From Himantopus leucocephalus (taxonomy: Eukaryota; Chordata; Aves; Charadriiformes; Recurvirostridae), in the NCBI GenBank assembly GCA_003993805.1, contig RSEF01000031.1, positions 59,190,563 through 59,254,562 of the forward strand: a stretch of DNA of 64,000 nucleotides, given 5' to 3'. A model generated the notes under the pieces. The model had not been told where the DNA came from. It was given only the letters and a program-made list of their open reading frames with translations, and did no database searches. This document shows, in pieces, positions 1-10,216 of the stretch (positions are counted from its first letter, which is position 1; every line of letters begins with the position of its first letter). Both the position numbers and the translations under genes were made by a program.

Positions 1-1306
1 CCTTCCCATCCCAAATAGCAGGGACAGATGTTCAGTTTCTGAAGGGACGCTCACTGGTCTCCTACTTGTTTTGCATTGGAGGTCTCCACCTGCAAGCAAC
101 CAGTGACCAGTGCACAGAGGTGCGTTGGGCAAATGGAGACACAGAAGATGGTGACATGATCAGATATGTTCATAAGGGGAACCATACAGATAGCAAAAGT
201 GGCAAACAAGATATCAGGCTTGTCTGAGAACTCCAAGAGAAACTCCCCTGCTTACTACAATTTCTGATGGAGACTTTAAGTCATTGTTGTGCAGCCCAGA
301 ATGTAGAGAGACAGCATTACTCACTAAGCATGAGAAACTGGAGTAAGAAATGGCACAGAACTATTCAGCCTGCTTCTGCACAGACATTCAGGCATATCCA
401 TTAAAAATTTTGCGTGAAAACTCAAATGTTCCGCATGGGAAATGTCTCTCTTCTCTGCTTTCCTCTATGTCGTCCAAGTACAGCAGCTGAAATACAGCTT
501 GTGAAGGCCATCAGAGTTGTGTTTCTGGATTGAAATAAATTTTCAGCAAAAATAATTCAGTTCTTCTTTTCACCAAAAAAAAAAATACCTTAGGGCAGGG
601 AGGTGCTTATCTTGGTTATCTCCAAACTGCCCGGTAACCACATTGCCACAAAAGAAGCAAGAGCAGTAGAGATGAGAAGTCACTTTAAAAACCTACTTTC
701 ACATTGCAATCTCATCTTCCCAAAGTCTTTGCTAGCCATTCCCCCATAACTTGATGTTAGACTCCCTCCCCTTAGGGCAGCTTGTCGTGGTATGGAAAAT
801 GCTGGGGTTTGCGGCTCTCCCTGGTAAGTCCTAATCACTGCGATCACACTAAGGAGTTTATCTGACCCTTAACCTTCATGGTATGTGACCATGCTGGTGG
901 TCTCCCTTGATGGTTTTGAACAAGTTTCACATGTGATCACCCTTGGCAGGGCAGCATGGTAACTTGCTGTGTATTTGCTGTAAGCTGTCCCATCTGCACG
1001 CTACTGATGAGTTTGCCCTTGGTTTTTTGCACGTTACCTCCTCTGAGGCATTGAACTCGGACAATGTAGACTTTTCCAGAGGTAAAATTTTGGTCTGTAA
1101 GTTGCAGAACATAACCACACCGATCACTTTCCATTTCCTTCTTGTCCCTCTCCCAAGACTGTCACTCACCATGAACCCCGTGCTATGCTCTGCTTTTGTT
1201 TGCGGGGTTGTGGATTATTTCAAGACCTGTTGGGGAGGAAGCATCCCCATGCCAGCACAGCCTCAGCTCTACATTGCTGTTCAACTAGCACCTTTGTCTT
1301 CTGCAG
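1..1306 (+). other. MUSK intron upstream of the Ig3 exon
   Basis: This is non-coding sequence ending in the acceptor cttctgcag at 1298-1306. I see no further Ig-domain exon in it. An open frame runs through the Ig3 exon from 943, but its upstream half has no MuSK similarity and is intron read-through. A short A-run lies near 575-585. Confidence 0.8.
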
Positions 1307-1431
1307 TTTTTGCCAGAATCCTGAAGGCTCCTGAATCCCAAAATATCACCTTTGGGTCTGTGGTGACGTTGCGGTGTGCGGCGACCGGCCTTCCAGTCCC
1401 CACTGTCACCTGGCTGGAAAATGGGAAAGCT
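1307..1431 (+). CDS. MUSK: MUSK exon: first half of Ig-like domain 3
   Basis: The exon encodes the N-terminal half of the third extracellular Ig-like domain. It opens with [16 protein letters not shown], as in vertebrate MuSK, and contains the first Ig cysteine in VTLRCAATG and the core tryptophan in [12 protein letters not shown] is an N-glycosylation sequon at the position conserved in mammals. The acceptor is cttctgcag at 1298-1306 and the donor is gtaagt at 1432-1437, both strong. The exon starts with two bases (tt) completing a Val codon begun upstream and ends on a codon boundary after Ala. Length is 125 nt. The partner half of the domain is the exon at 5475. Confidence 0.96.
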
Positions 1432-1815
1432 GTAAGTTCGTCTTTTTTTCATGCTTTTGGCCCTGGAGGGCTGCTAGCATCCGGAAGCACAGCCCAGGGA
1501 TTAAAATGTGGGGCTGGGAGCCAGCACCCGTGGTTTCTATTCCTGCCTTACTTAGCGCCTTGCTGTGCAATCAAGTTGAGCCCGCCCCCCCTCCCTGCTG
1601 CAATTTTGTCCTTCTCAAAACACTCTCCCGCTTCTCTAGAGTGTTGCATTAGTTAATTTGTTAGGGTCTGGAAAGCCTGAGATGAAGGATGCTTTGGATG
1701 CTTACAACCTTCCTCCGAGCCGGGGTTTCTAGGACTTCATCGTGGGTTTAAGTATTTCTGCAGCTACCTTTCCTCTCCTTTTTCCTAATGTGGTAACAAT
1801 AATATGGCAAAACCC

Positions 1816-1860
1816 CTTATTTGGCAAAATTGCTTATTTGACAAAATTGCTTAATTGACT
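1816..1860 (+). repeat. 17-bp tandem repeat, about 2.6 copies
   Basis: Two adjacent 17-nt units at 1816-1832 and 1833-1849 (cttatttggcaaaattg and cttatttgacaaaattg) differ at one base. They are followed by a partial unit, cttaattgact. A related ggcaaaac lies just upstream. It is AT-rich and has no evident function. Confidence 0.75.
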
Positions 1861-4069
1861 AACACAAACTGAGGTAGTTAGGCAAACTGTCTGGAGGCAA
1901 AACACCCGTGGGACAGTAAATATACACGGCATATTTGCAGATGAATAGATCTGAAATTTTCTAGACTGACCTACGTGACACACTGAAGTATGTCACCAAT
2001 TTACTCCTGGCTAGAAGCACATCCTCAAGAAAGCCACACCATCTTTAGCAGGAGGCACCAAGAGATGCAAATCCAGTGCTTCTCACAGGAAGTTGTTCCG
2101 TGGTCTAATTATCCTGACCATTTAAAATAGGTGCCTGCTTTGAATTCATCTGGCTTTCATGTCCGTGTGTACACTATTGCAATGTCTTCCCTTCAGCTGA
2201 ACTGAAGAACCACTTGACACCTGATATTGCCTCCCCGGGAGCGAGCGGCGCACCACAGACACAGCAGGTCTGCAGCCTGAGCCTGCCATGGGTTTCCTCC
2301 AGTGTTCACACGGTTGTGGTGGACATGTTTTATACTCTCTGTGGTCTTTCAAAAGTTTTTTTAAGGATGTAGGCCCCAGGGCGTGATGCTGTGGAGGCAG
2401 GTGGAGCAGCCACTGCATGCAGGCTGGCAGTTTGCCTCTGCTCTTTCTCACTGATCCTCTGACAACCCCAAGTCCTTCTGGCCACTGGCTGGCCATGGCC
2501 ATTCCTGTGGACTTACCTGTCCAACAGGATCAATAAATACTTTTGCTCAAGTTCGTTACTTCAGGAGGCTATCCCCATCCTGGTCTGTATCTCCTCTTTT
2601 CATGTATTAAAATACATTATTAAGGAGCCTGGGCTACTCTGCAGGCTGTCTTGCCTTCCTTTTCTCCTCCAAACATTATTGTGTCCTCCAGTATGATTAT
2701 GGCTAATTTTCTATATTCCCTCAAAGTCGCTAGGGAGAACAGCAAAGGGAGCAGATCAGCCCACACAGAGCCCTGTGGGTCCTTGGTAGTTTCTGGCAAT
2801 AATTATTTTGAGACAACTGTGGGTGTTCATTTAAGACTTCTTCCCCCTAAGGAAAGAAACCTTTTGGGGGAGTCTGGGGTCTCTGGCACAGGCACAGTAT
2901 TTCTGAAGCACAGACCCATGCTCTGATAAGTTCCCACCGATGTGTTGGTCCTGCAGAGAGCTGTGTGTGAGATGATGCCCAACCCCGGCCGGGGTCAGTG
3001 CCTGGCTGGTCAGATCTGCTCTGCCCCACTCCTGCCTGCAAGGCAAAGCCCAGTCCCAGGAGGGTGGTGCTCCAAACTGCCTCATTTTAAATATGGCAAG
3101 GAGACCTTAACGAAAGCCTGTCTCTGGGAAAGTCAGGCCAGGAAGCGGGTGGACTACCGTGCTTGTATTTGAGGGCTGGCTCACGAGCAAGCAACAGTGA
3201 GTCATTTGAAGATGCAATGTGCCTGTGGAATTACAGTCTCTGAATGCCGACCTGTAATTGTCCTGAGGTTTAAAGAGTGGGAATCTGCTGAGGTTATTGA
3301 GCTGCCTTTGAAGAGAAGGATGGAAACTCCTCCGTGCAGCTGCTGTCTTGCCTACCTAAACAGAAACACAATTGCTTTTCCTCCCACTATGCACTGCGGT
3401 GCATCACGGACCTTAAACTGTAGTTTTACTTACTGCAAAGAATAAGTAAGCAAGGTGTGAAGATGTGAAGAGGACTCTGCTTTGGTGGTGGCTGAGGTGG
3501 CATTTTAAAGGCTAAAAAAATATCTGCTGGAAACAAAATCTCAAGGAACATATTTGAAAAGGGAAGGGAATCAATTAACACAAGGGAATGGCCTGAGGTT
3601 CCCAGCAGAGGAAACAGACGGCTGGTGTGGAAGTCCTAGGCATAACTACCTCATACTTTCACCTGTGATTTTCCATGGTGCATGTGACCACATGTACTGC
3701 TCCTGCTGTTTGCAGCTATCTGAGTGCCCTTTTCCTCCCACTGCCCAAGCAGGGAGCAGCAATCCTGGCTCTCTGTGCTCACCAGGCACAGTCCGGCGCT
3801 GGCGGGAGGGGAGCTAACAGGACAGGGTATGCCTGAGGCCTGAAGGGTAAGGAGGGAGAGAGGACTGGATCAGCACAAGCAGCTCAGGGTGAGTGGCTGC
3901 CTCTCCTGGGTAGATGCTGGAGCCAGGGGCATCCTGTAAAGAAATCCCTCCTTTCCACCAGGAAGGCCCCAGCAGCATCTTAGTGCTGAGTGGTTTCTGG
4001 GAAGAGAAAAATTCTAGATATAAATCTGATCAGTACTGTAACAAAAGAGGAACTTGTGAAAAAATATCC

Positions 4070-4124
4070 CCTGAGCTCCCATCCACCTGATCCGTCCTGA
4101 TCTCCTAGCCTGAGCTCCCATCCA
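4070..4124 (+). repeat. 16-bp direct repeat
   Basis: The sequence cctgagctcccatcca occurs at 4070-4085 and again at 4109-4124, 39 bp apart, inside the Ig3 intron. It is a small local duplication without an evident role. Confidence 0.6.
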
Positions 4125-4975
4125 TCTTCACAACATAAGGCCAAAAAATATCCCTGGTCTCTGCATTTGCACAGTGACTGGCATACCACCCATCCCTGAT
4201 GAAATACTTAAAATAACTGTGTTGGTCTGGTTATTTAGTGATTTATTCCCATGCACATTCCCTCACCACAACTCCAAGTTGAGCTTGAGTGAGGCGAAAC
4301 AAATATATTATTTTCAGCATTTTCTTTTCAGAGAGAAACCAATCTGCTTACTGAAGACGTGATACAATGCTGATGCATCCCTTTTTGCTTTTTCAATTAT
4401 CACTGTTAATACCTTTGGGAGCAGGGACAGATCCCATTGAAATCATGTTTCTTCTAACTTCCAGGGAGGTCAGATTGATCTCTGTAACCTCTTGATAGAT
4501 GCGTAGGTAGAGTTCTTTGCTGGGATGGATCCAGGGAGACAACTCTCATTGTCCTTAGGGCCAGGTTGCACGAATAGGATCCATGGGCAACCACATCATG
4601 CTTGAATTACGCTTGATGCTTCCTGTCAGGATGAAAGGTAGAGCAGATAATGCTTCTCCTTCCTACTGCCTTTATAAGGTACAGTCTTGGTGTACCATGT
4701 CCTCCTACTTTAATGAATGCCATATGAGCAGGAAAGACTTGAGGATAAAATTGAACCCCTGGCCAAAATCAGTATGCTCCAAGCTTATTTCCCTGGGAGT
4801 TTCTGACCTGGGAAAAGAACTGGCCCAAATCAACCTATCTGCAGCCCCTTCCATATTTCCAGGTGTGAGATAAGAAAATCTATCAGATATCTGCCAAATT
4901 ATTGGAGGCAGAGCTCATGACTGCTTTGGAAGTGTGGTAATGGTTACATTAATACAGAATCAACAACTTCTAAAT

Positions 4976-5082
4976 GATTTTGGTCTAGTGGAAGGTGTCC
5001 CTGCCCACGGCAGGGGGGTTGGAACTAGATGATCTTTAAGGTCCCGTCCAACCTAAACCATTCTATGACTCTATGATTCTAT
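4976..5082 (+). mobile_element. CR1 LINE 3' end, forward orientation
   Basis: The sequence carries the conserved avian CR1 3' tail: a gtggaaggtgtccctgccc block, then a ggggggttggaactagatg block and ccgtccaacctaaacc. It ends in the diagnostic short tandem of attctatg-type units at 5059-5082. CR1 elements are 5'-truncated non-LTR retrotransposons that dominate bird genomes. Only the last roughly 100 bp are recognisable, so this is a dead fragment. The 5' limit is approximate. Confidence 0.9.
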
Positions 5083-5474
5083 TTCTTTTCTCCCTCTATA
5101 TAGCCAGGGTCCACAAAGTCACCTTGTGCCCTTCCTTGCTAAGGCATGAACAGGCAAACAATCTACTAGAAGAGGTCCTGGAGTAATTAGCCAACTCAAT
5201 TACATGAGCAAAACTGAGACTACAGCGCTCTGGAACTGAAAATTAATTGCAAAAGTATTGCCGAAGGAAACATAGGAGAGGCCTTTAACATTTGCTTTTG
5301 TCTTGAAAGCACCAAAATAACACCAGCAACTTTAGCTCTCTGCCACTTCTATCTGCGTGCCACATCTATTTCTGCCAATTTAAATGTTTGGGACTAGGTC
5401 ACTTAGATTTTTCCTTGGTTTGTTTGCTTGCCTTTGTTGGAAACACCACTGCACTCGGCTTTTCACTCTCTTAG

Positions 5475-5634
5475 GTTTCTGCAGGGTCTATAGTGGAAAG
5501 TGTCAAGGACAGAGTGGTCGACTCCAGACTGCAGGTGTACGTCACCCGACCTGGCCTGTTCACTTGTCTCGCCACGAACAAACACAGCAAAACTTTTGGA
5601 GCCGCAAAAGCTGCAGCAACCATCAGTGTTTCAG
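5475..5634 (+). CDS. MUSK: MUSK exon: second half of Ig-like domain 3
   Basis: The exon encodes [20 protein letters not shown], then the second Ig cysteine in [16 protein letters not shown] and the final strand [10 protein letters not shown]. This matches vertebrate MuSK Ig3 in order and spacing. The start is fixed by homology at 5475, after the acceptor ctctcttag, rather than at the competing cag at 5482-5484. The latter would delete the VSAG residues. The donor is gtattc at 5635. The exon begins on a codon boundary and ends with one base (g) of the next codon, so the following exon must supply two bases. That constraint identifies the 7-nt exon at 7155. Confidence 0.96.
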
Positions 5635-7154
5635 GTATTCGGGGAAAGAAGGGCGTGTTAATTTCTTACTCTTGCAGTTGCAGTCCTAGCAACCTTCCTG
5701 GGGGAGAGGAAAGGGGTGTGAAGTACTCTGGACAAGGAGGGAAAGCCTTGGAGAGCTAATAGTGTGCAGGGTGCTAAATTTGAGTACAAGTGCATCCTCC
5801 ACCAGGCTATTTCCTCATATGTTCTTACACTTTGGAGACTGGCACAGCTGTCATTTCCTGAATGTTTGGTGCCTTCTTGTACTTTGTGTCCCAGAAGCAC
5901 ACTTGGTAAGTTCATCCATGCGGAGGAAGTCGTGGCCATGACCCAGCATTGGTATCACCTAACAGCAAGGTGAAAATAGCTTTTGTGAGCACTTTGGCTT
6001 CTCAGGGGGTTGCATCAATAAAGCAGGGAGGTTGCTGTCAGAGCAGTACCCTGCCTGGGGTAACTTCTGCTCCCAGGGACATCTCCCAAAAGGGGAAAGG
6101 ATGATCCAAAGAGGAGAAATACCAATGGTCTGAGCTAGGTGACAGCACTTATCACACTAAGAGAAAGGTGGCAGCTTGTGCCTTCCCTCTTGGGACAGGC
6201 AGGGAGTTTTAGTTAGAGGAAGAGGAATTACCCAGGACTCCAGACGCAGGGTGGTAGCCCTGCTCCTGCTGTTAACCAGGCATGCATCTCCTCCTCTCTC
6301 TGTGCCTCAGCTTCTGCTCTGTTGAGAAAATAACCATGCCCTTTCTTACAGTGGGCATTGAGACTTAGCAGCAAGCTCTGGCCCATAAGACACTCAGCAC
6401 TTGGTACTGTATTTTACACCCCTACTTCTGATTTTAGCCCAGGCAAGGATTTGGCCCACGAAGCAGAGCTGCAAATGCAGTAGGGAGGGCAGGTGCTTTA
6501 GGCTGGTGGGAGAAGCTGCACTACCCTCCTCCAGGCTGTCTGAGCTCAGCAAGAGTGGGACAGCCTCCCAGACCTGAGCAGGAGCCTGCCTTGGCCTTGT
6601 CCCAGCTCCCAGGGGTCCCATGGCAGAGGTGTCCTGGTCCTTGGCCGATGCTCAGTGCCACCTCCCCATGCCAGCACAGCGCAGCTCCCTGCAGGGCTGC
6701 AAGTGCAGGGCACAGCCTTGTGCCTGTGCTGCTCCCTGGTTTCTCCCACGTGGTGCAGCTGCTGCCTGCAGTAATAGGTGCATGGGTGGCTTAAACAGAG
6801 GATGCTATTTGCCAGTTATGTAGGACCCAAAGGATAAGGGTAAAGATGTGGCTTTAGGGTGCAACAGTCCACCTCAGCCAGAACTGCAGTCAACAATCCA
6901 CTTCCGCCCCCTCATTCCCTCTCCCCATATAGTGTCCAGTGCTGGCAAACTCTCTTTCCCCCCAAGAAAGTGCAAAATAAGGCAAGAATTGAGCTGCATC
7001 CTTTTCAGACAGCTTAGAGGTCTCAGACACATTTCCTAGCATGGAAATCTTAACTCCCATATCTCAGAGGGGGCAATGAAGTGTCACTGATGTCTTTTCC
7101 ATTTCTTCTTTCTCCTGGCTCATCACAATTCCTGGATTCGGTGCCTTCTGGCAG
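5635..7154 (+). other. MUSK intron before the microexon
   Basis: This 1.5-kb intron has no recognisable repeat or coding exon. It ends in a long pyrimidine-rich stretch (about 7094-7122) followed by ccttctggcag, the acceptor of the 7-nt exon. Confidence 0.75.
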
Positions 7155-7161
7155 AGTGGAG
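7155..7161 (+). CDS. MUSK: MUSK 7-nt microexon linking Ig3 to the CRD
   Basis: The exon is agtggag, flanked by ttctggcag and a strong donor gtaaga. The Ig3 exon ends one base into a codon (g) and the CRD exon at 9950 begins with the last base of a codon (c). Joining them needs an exon of length 3n+1. This one gives g+ag (Glu), tgg (Trp), ag+c (Ser), then Lys from the next exon. The resulting EWSK is exactly the MuSK linker sequence between Ig3 and the CRD in mammals. No other spot in the interval meets the phase, splice-site and protein constraints together. Exons this short are easily missed by gene predictors. Confidence 0.88.
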
Positions 7162-9949
7162 GTAAGAATGACTTTCTGTGGCTGCCTGGGGCCTTTCTCT
7201 GGGCCGGGGAGGAAAAGAAAGATGAACCAAGGGGATTTGGTCAACTTTACTTAAATGAAGGGAGTGGGTTTCTGGATGCCAAGCATGCAGATGAGGTATA
7301 CCTGAAGGGAACACTGAGCTTCTTTATACAGGCATAATTGGAGTCTGGGACCAGGTAGATAAGGATGCTTCTGTATCAAGCAAGCAGGGGATCACACATC
7401 AGTAAGGGTGCTTAAAATATGGTAGTGGGCAGAATATTCTGGAGTAAATTCTGTTCACAGTTACACATCCACAAATTCACTGACCTTATAAATTTACAGG
7501 CAAAAGCTTAACTGCAAGTTAAACTCCTGTGTGTACATAGCCAATAAATGTATTTTGGTTTGGTGATGACCAGATTAGGGCAAGAGAAATTTAGTCATTT
7601 GTTCCAAGCGGAGTTATGCATGGATAAATCCACTTGTGTGTCATCAGACATGCAATTTTCCTTAGTATTTTTTTGAGTACTGAACAATTTGGCTGTTTTT
7701 TTCTTTTTAGAGTCCTAGCATGCTTCTGCAGGCTGCACTGGCAGATCAGTCTGGAAGAAAAATGAGAGGGTTAGCCTTCAAGGATGGTAGCTACTAAGCA
7801 CACAGAGCAAAGAGCAGAGCCTGAGAAAGCCTGAGCAAATGGCTTTGCCGCTCTGCTGACACAGGCTCCCTGCCAAGGCCCTTGCCTCCTCACAGGGGCT
7901 TGCAAGATTGATTCAGGAAGTTTGTAAGTGATTTAGTGACCAGCTGATGATGATGGCAGACTTACACCTTACACCTGCACCCATGTAGGTGTGACAGACA
8001 CGGGAACAGTTGATCAAATACTCAGCCCTTCTGTCCTTCTGTTGTTCTCCACGTTTGCTGCACAAAATTCCCTTTCTGTGACAAGGTATTGTGAGAAACA
8101 CATTGTGGCTGCCTCTCCATCACAGCCTGATCCGTGTCTCCCTGCAGGTTCTAAAAAAGCAAGGAAACACAATACTAGTGCTGATGGCTCTTGTCAGGCT
8201 GCTTCTGCAGACCACCGAAATCAGCAGCACAGCTGCCCCATGCATGCCTGTGCCTTCTTTTGCCTTTTGGGGCACAGGAAGGACACACCTTTCAGATTAA
8301 GCACAATGGGGAAATGTGAATAACGTGACCCCTTTTACGCCAAGGATGGCTCTAGCAGGGTGCTGGGGGCAGCACGGTGCTGTGGGGAAACCTGCTTTGT
8401 GCCAGGGAGATGTCGCGGGCTGTGGGACCAGCGCAGGATGCTGAGGAGTGCCCGTGTCACACACAGGGGTGTCTGTGGAGCCTGGGGTGATGCTGGGTGT
8501 CACACCTTCACTGCAGTTTTGGTACTACCTCAAGGAATCAGTGCCTTCCTGTACTTTTTAGCCAATGTGATGTATAGGAAAAAGTAATAATGAAAAAAAA
8601 ATTGACATGGAACTCCAAGTAGTGCAGCTAAACCAGGGCCAGAGGCCGTCATCTGCAGAGAGCAGCATCTGAATAGCTGAAATTTGTATAATTCCTTGTC
8701 CGTGTACCTCCAGCTTTCCGAACAAAAACAGCAAGAACCCCCAGGGTTGACAATGGGCGATTATTTGGAGGGGAAAGAAATAAAAGGCAAAGATACAAAT
8801 AGCTCTGCTGGCTATTCCAAATGGTTGGCGTGTTGTGAATTGAACTCCCTGACCCCAGTTAAACTGGCCGAATGAGCAGTGGGGACAGCTGCACCCAGCC
8901 CTCCTCCCCTCCCGATTCAGCCGTCCCCTGCATGCAGGGGAGGCCGTTTTCCCAGGTCTCCCCCCCTCACCAAGGGCACTGCACCCCACGGGCTGCCTGA
9001 GCAGAGGGCACAGCCTCGCCACAGACCTTGCTGCCGTGGGGCGGCCATGGGAGCTGCTGGGAGCACGGCTGACCTGTGCGTGCCCTCGCCCTGCTGCTCC
9101 CTTTTGATGGCCGTGGGGAAGAAGGGAAGGAGGATGACAGCTGTCTCCTGCTAGATGCAAAAACCCCAGGAAAGATAAATAAGCGGCCCATGAAGGAGCC
9201 ATCCCTGCTGTGCGTTTTATTGCCCCAGCATAGCTCTGGCCCCATGCTTTGTGGCAGGAGTTTGCAAAGCGGGAGGTGTGGTGAAGAGAAGAAAGGATGG
9301 ACCTTGCAGGGAAGCACCTGAAGGAAAACTGCAGAGGCTTGTGCCTTTCTCCTCCCTGTGTCTCCCACCTAAATGCGTGTGGAAGAGAGGTCAGGAGGGG
9401 TGCAGGAGCTGAGGAGGGGCAGGCAGGAGCTTGGCTGGTCTGATCTTGTGAAGAATTTCCTGGCATGTGTTGCGTGGGACTCACCTGGCTCCTGTTAATT
9501 GAGTCCATCGAAAATTAAACTGTTGCTAGCCAGGAGAGAAAAAAATCCTGAGTTATCGCAGGTGTGTAGCAAGCAGCATGGCTGATCTCTACTGCAGGGA
9601 AGCATGAAAACAAAACATTTTTCAATTAGGGCCTGGTGGCAGGATGAGGGGCCACGCTAGGTCACAGTTGTGCATGATCGCTCAGTCTTTTTGCCCACTT
9701 GGAATGTTAGCAACTCTTGGCTGGAGCCTCAGCCTAGAGCTCACCAAGAGGGCCCTGCATTCACACCAGGGTTCCTTACAGAAGTTTCATTTTTGGATGG
9801 TATTAGCTGGTTTTAGTGTTTACAACTATCTACCCTCTCCTCCACCCTTTGTGGATGCCTTACAGATGCCACTCTAGTCTAGGCATCCTGCTCCTGCGGG
9901 TGGTTAGGGCTGTGAGCTTACTGTGTGTGTGTGCTCTTGTCCTCAACAG
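7162..9949 (+). other. MUSK intron between microexon and CRD
   Basis: This 2.8-kb intron has a GC-rich middle (about 8880-9130). An antisense open frame of 316 codons lies at 8558-9508 with no recognisable domain. No transposon 3' end is visible. It ends with cctcaacag. Confidence 0.75.
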
Positions 9950-10216
9950 CAAGCTGTACAAGGGTGATGCAGGCTACTGCAGCACATACAGAGGTGAGGT
10001 GTGTAGTGCTATCTTGGCGAAGAATGCTCTTGTTTTTTTCAACTCCTCCTATGCTGACCCAGAGGAGACCCAAGAGCTGCTTGTGCACACTGCCTGGACT
10101 GAACTGAAAATGGTGAGTTCATTCTGCCAACCGGCCGCTGAGTCTCTGCTGTGTAACTACATCTTCCAGGAGTGCAATCCCTCAGGAGCAGGGCCAGCTC
10201 CAAAACCAGTGTGCAG
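9950..10216 (+). CDS. MUSK: MUSK exon: frizzled-like cysteine-rich domain, part 1
   Basis: The exon encodes the start of the frizzled-like CRD, the module of MuSK linked to Wnt binding. It reads [18 protein letters not shown], then [40 protein letters not shown] and ends PAPKPVCR. Six of the ten CRD cysteines are here. NSS is the conserved N-glycosylation site. The exon starts with one base completing the Ser codon from the microexon and ends two bases into an Arg codon, with donor gtaaat. The strong reading frame and close similarity to vertebrate MuSK leave no doubt. Confidence 0.97.

Larger units (their letters stand above)
1432..5474 (+). other. MUSK intron within Ig3
   Basis: This 4.0-kb intron separates the two halves of Ig3. 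It holds a short 17-bp tandem repeat at 1816-1860, a 16-bp direct repeat (4070-4085 and 4109-4124) and a CR1 LINE 3' end at about 4976-5082. Several open frames of 60-120 codons on both strands (for example 2146-2502 minus) show no recognisable protein family. The intron ends with the acceptor ctctcttag. Confidence 0.75.

Noticed and set aside
943..1656. 237-codon plus-strand open frame covering the Ig3 exon
   Set aside because: Only 1307-1431 is MuSK; the rest is intron read-through on both sides of strong splice sites.
2146..2502. 118-codon minus-strand frame, considered as a CR1 ORF fragment
   Set aside because: I could not match it to reverse transcriptase or endonuclease motifs, and no CR1 tail is nearby in the right orientation.
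8154..8200. Alternative exon between Ig3 and CRD after the acceptor ccctgcag
   Set aside because: It has a good acceptor but no suitable donor, and its translation does not match MuSK. The 7-nt exon satisfies phase and protein together.
9925..10107. 60-codon frame overlapping the CRD exon
   Set aside because: It is the +1 frame of the CRD exon. It would be read only if the microexon were skipped.
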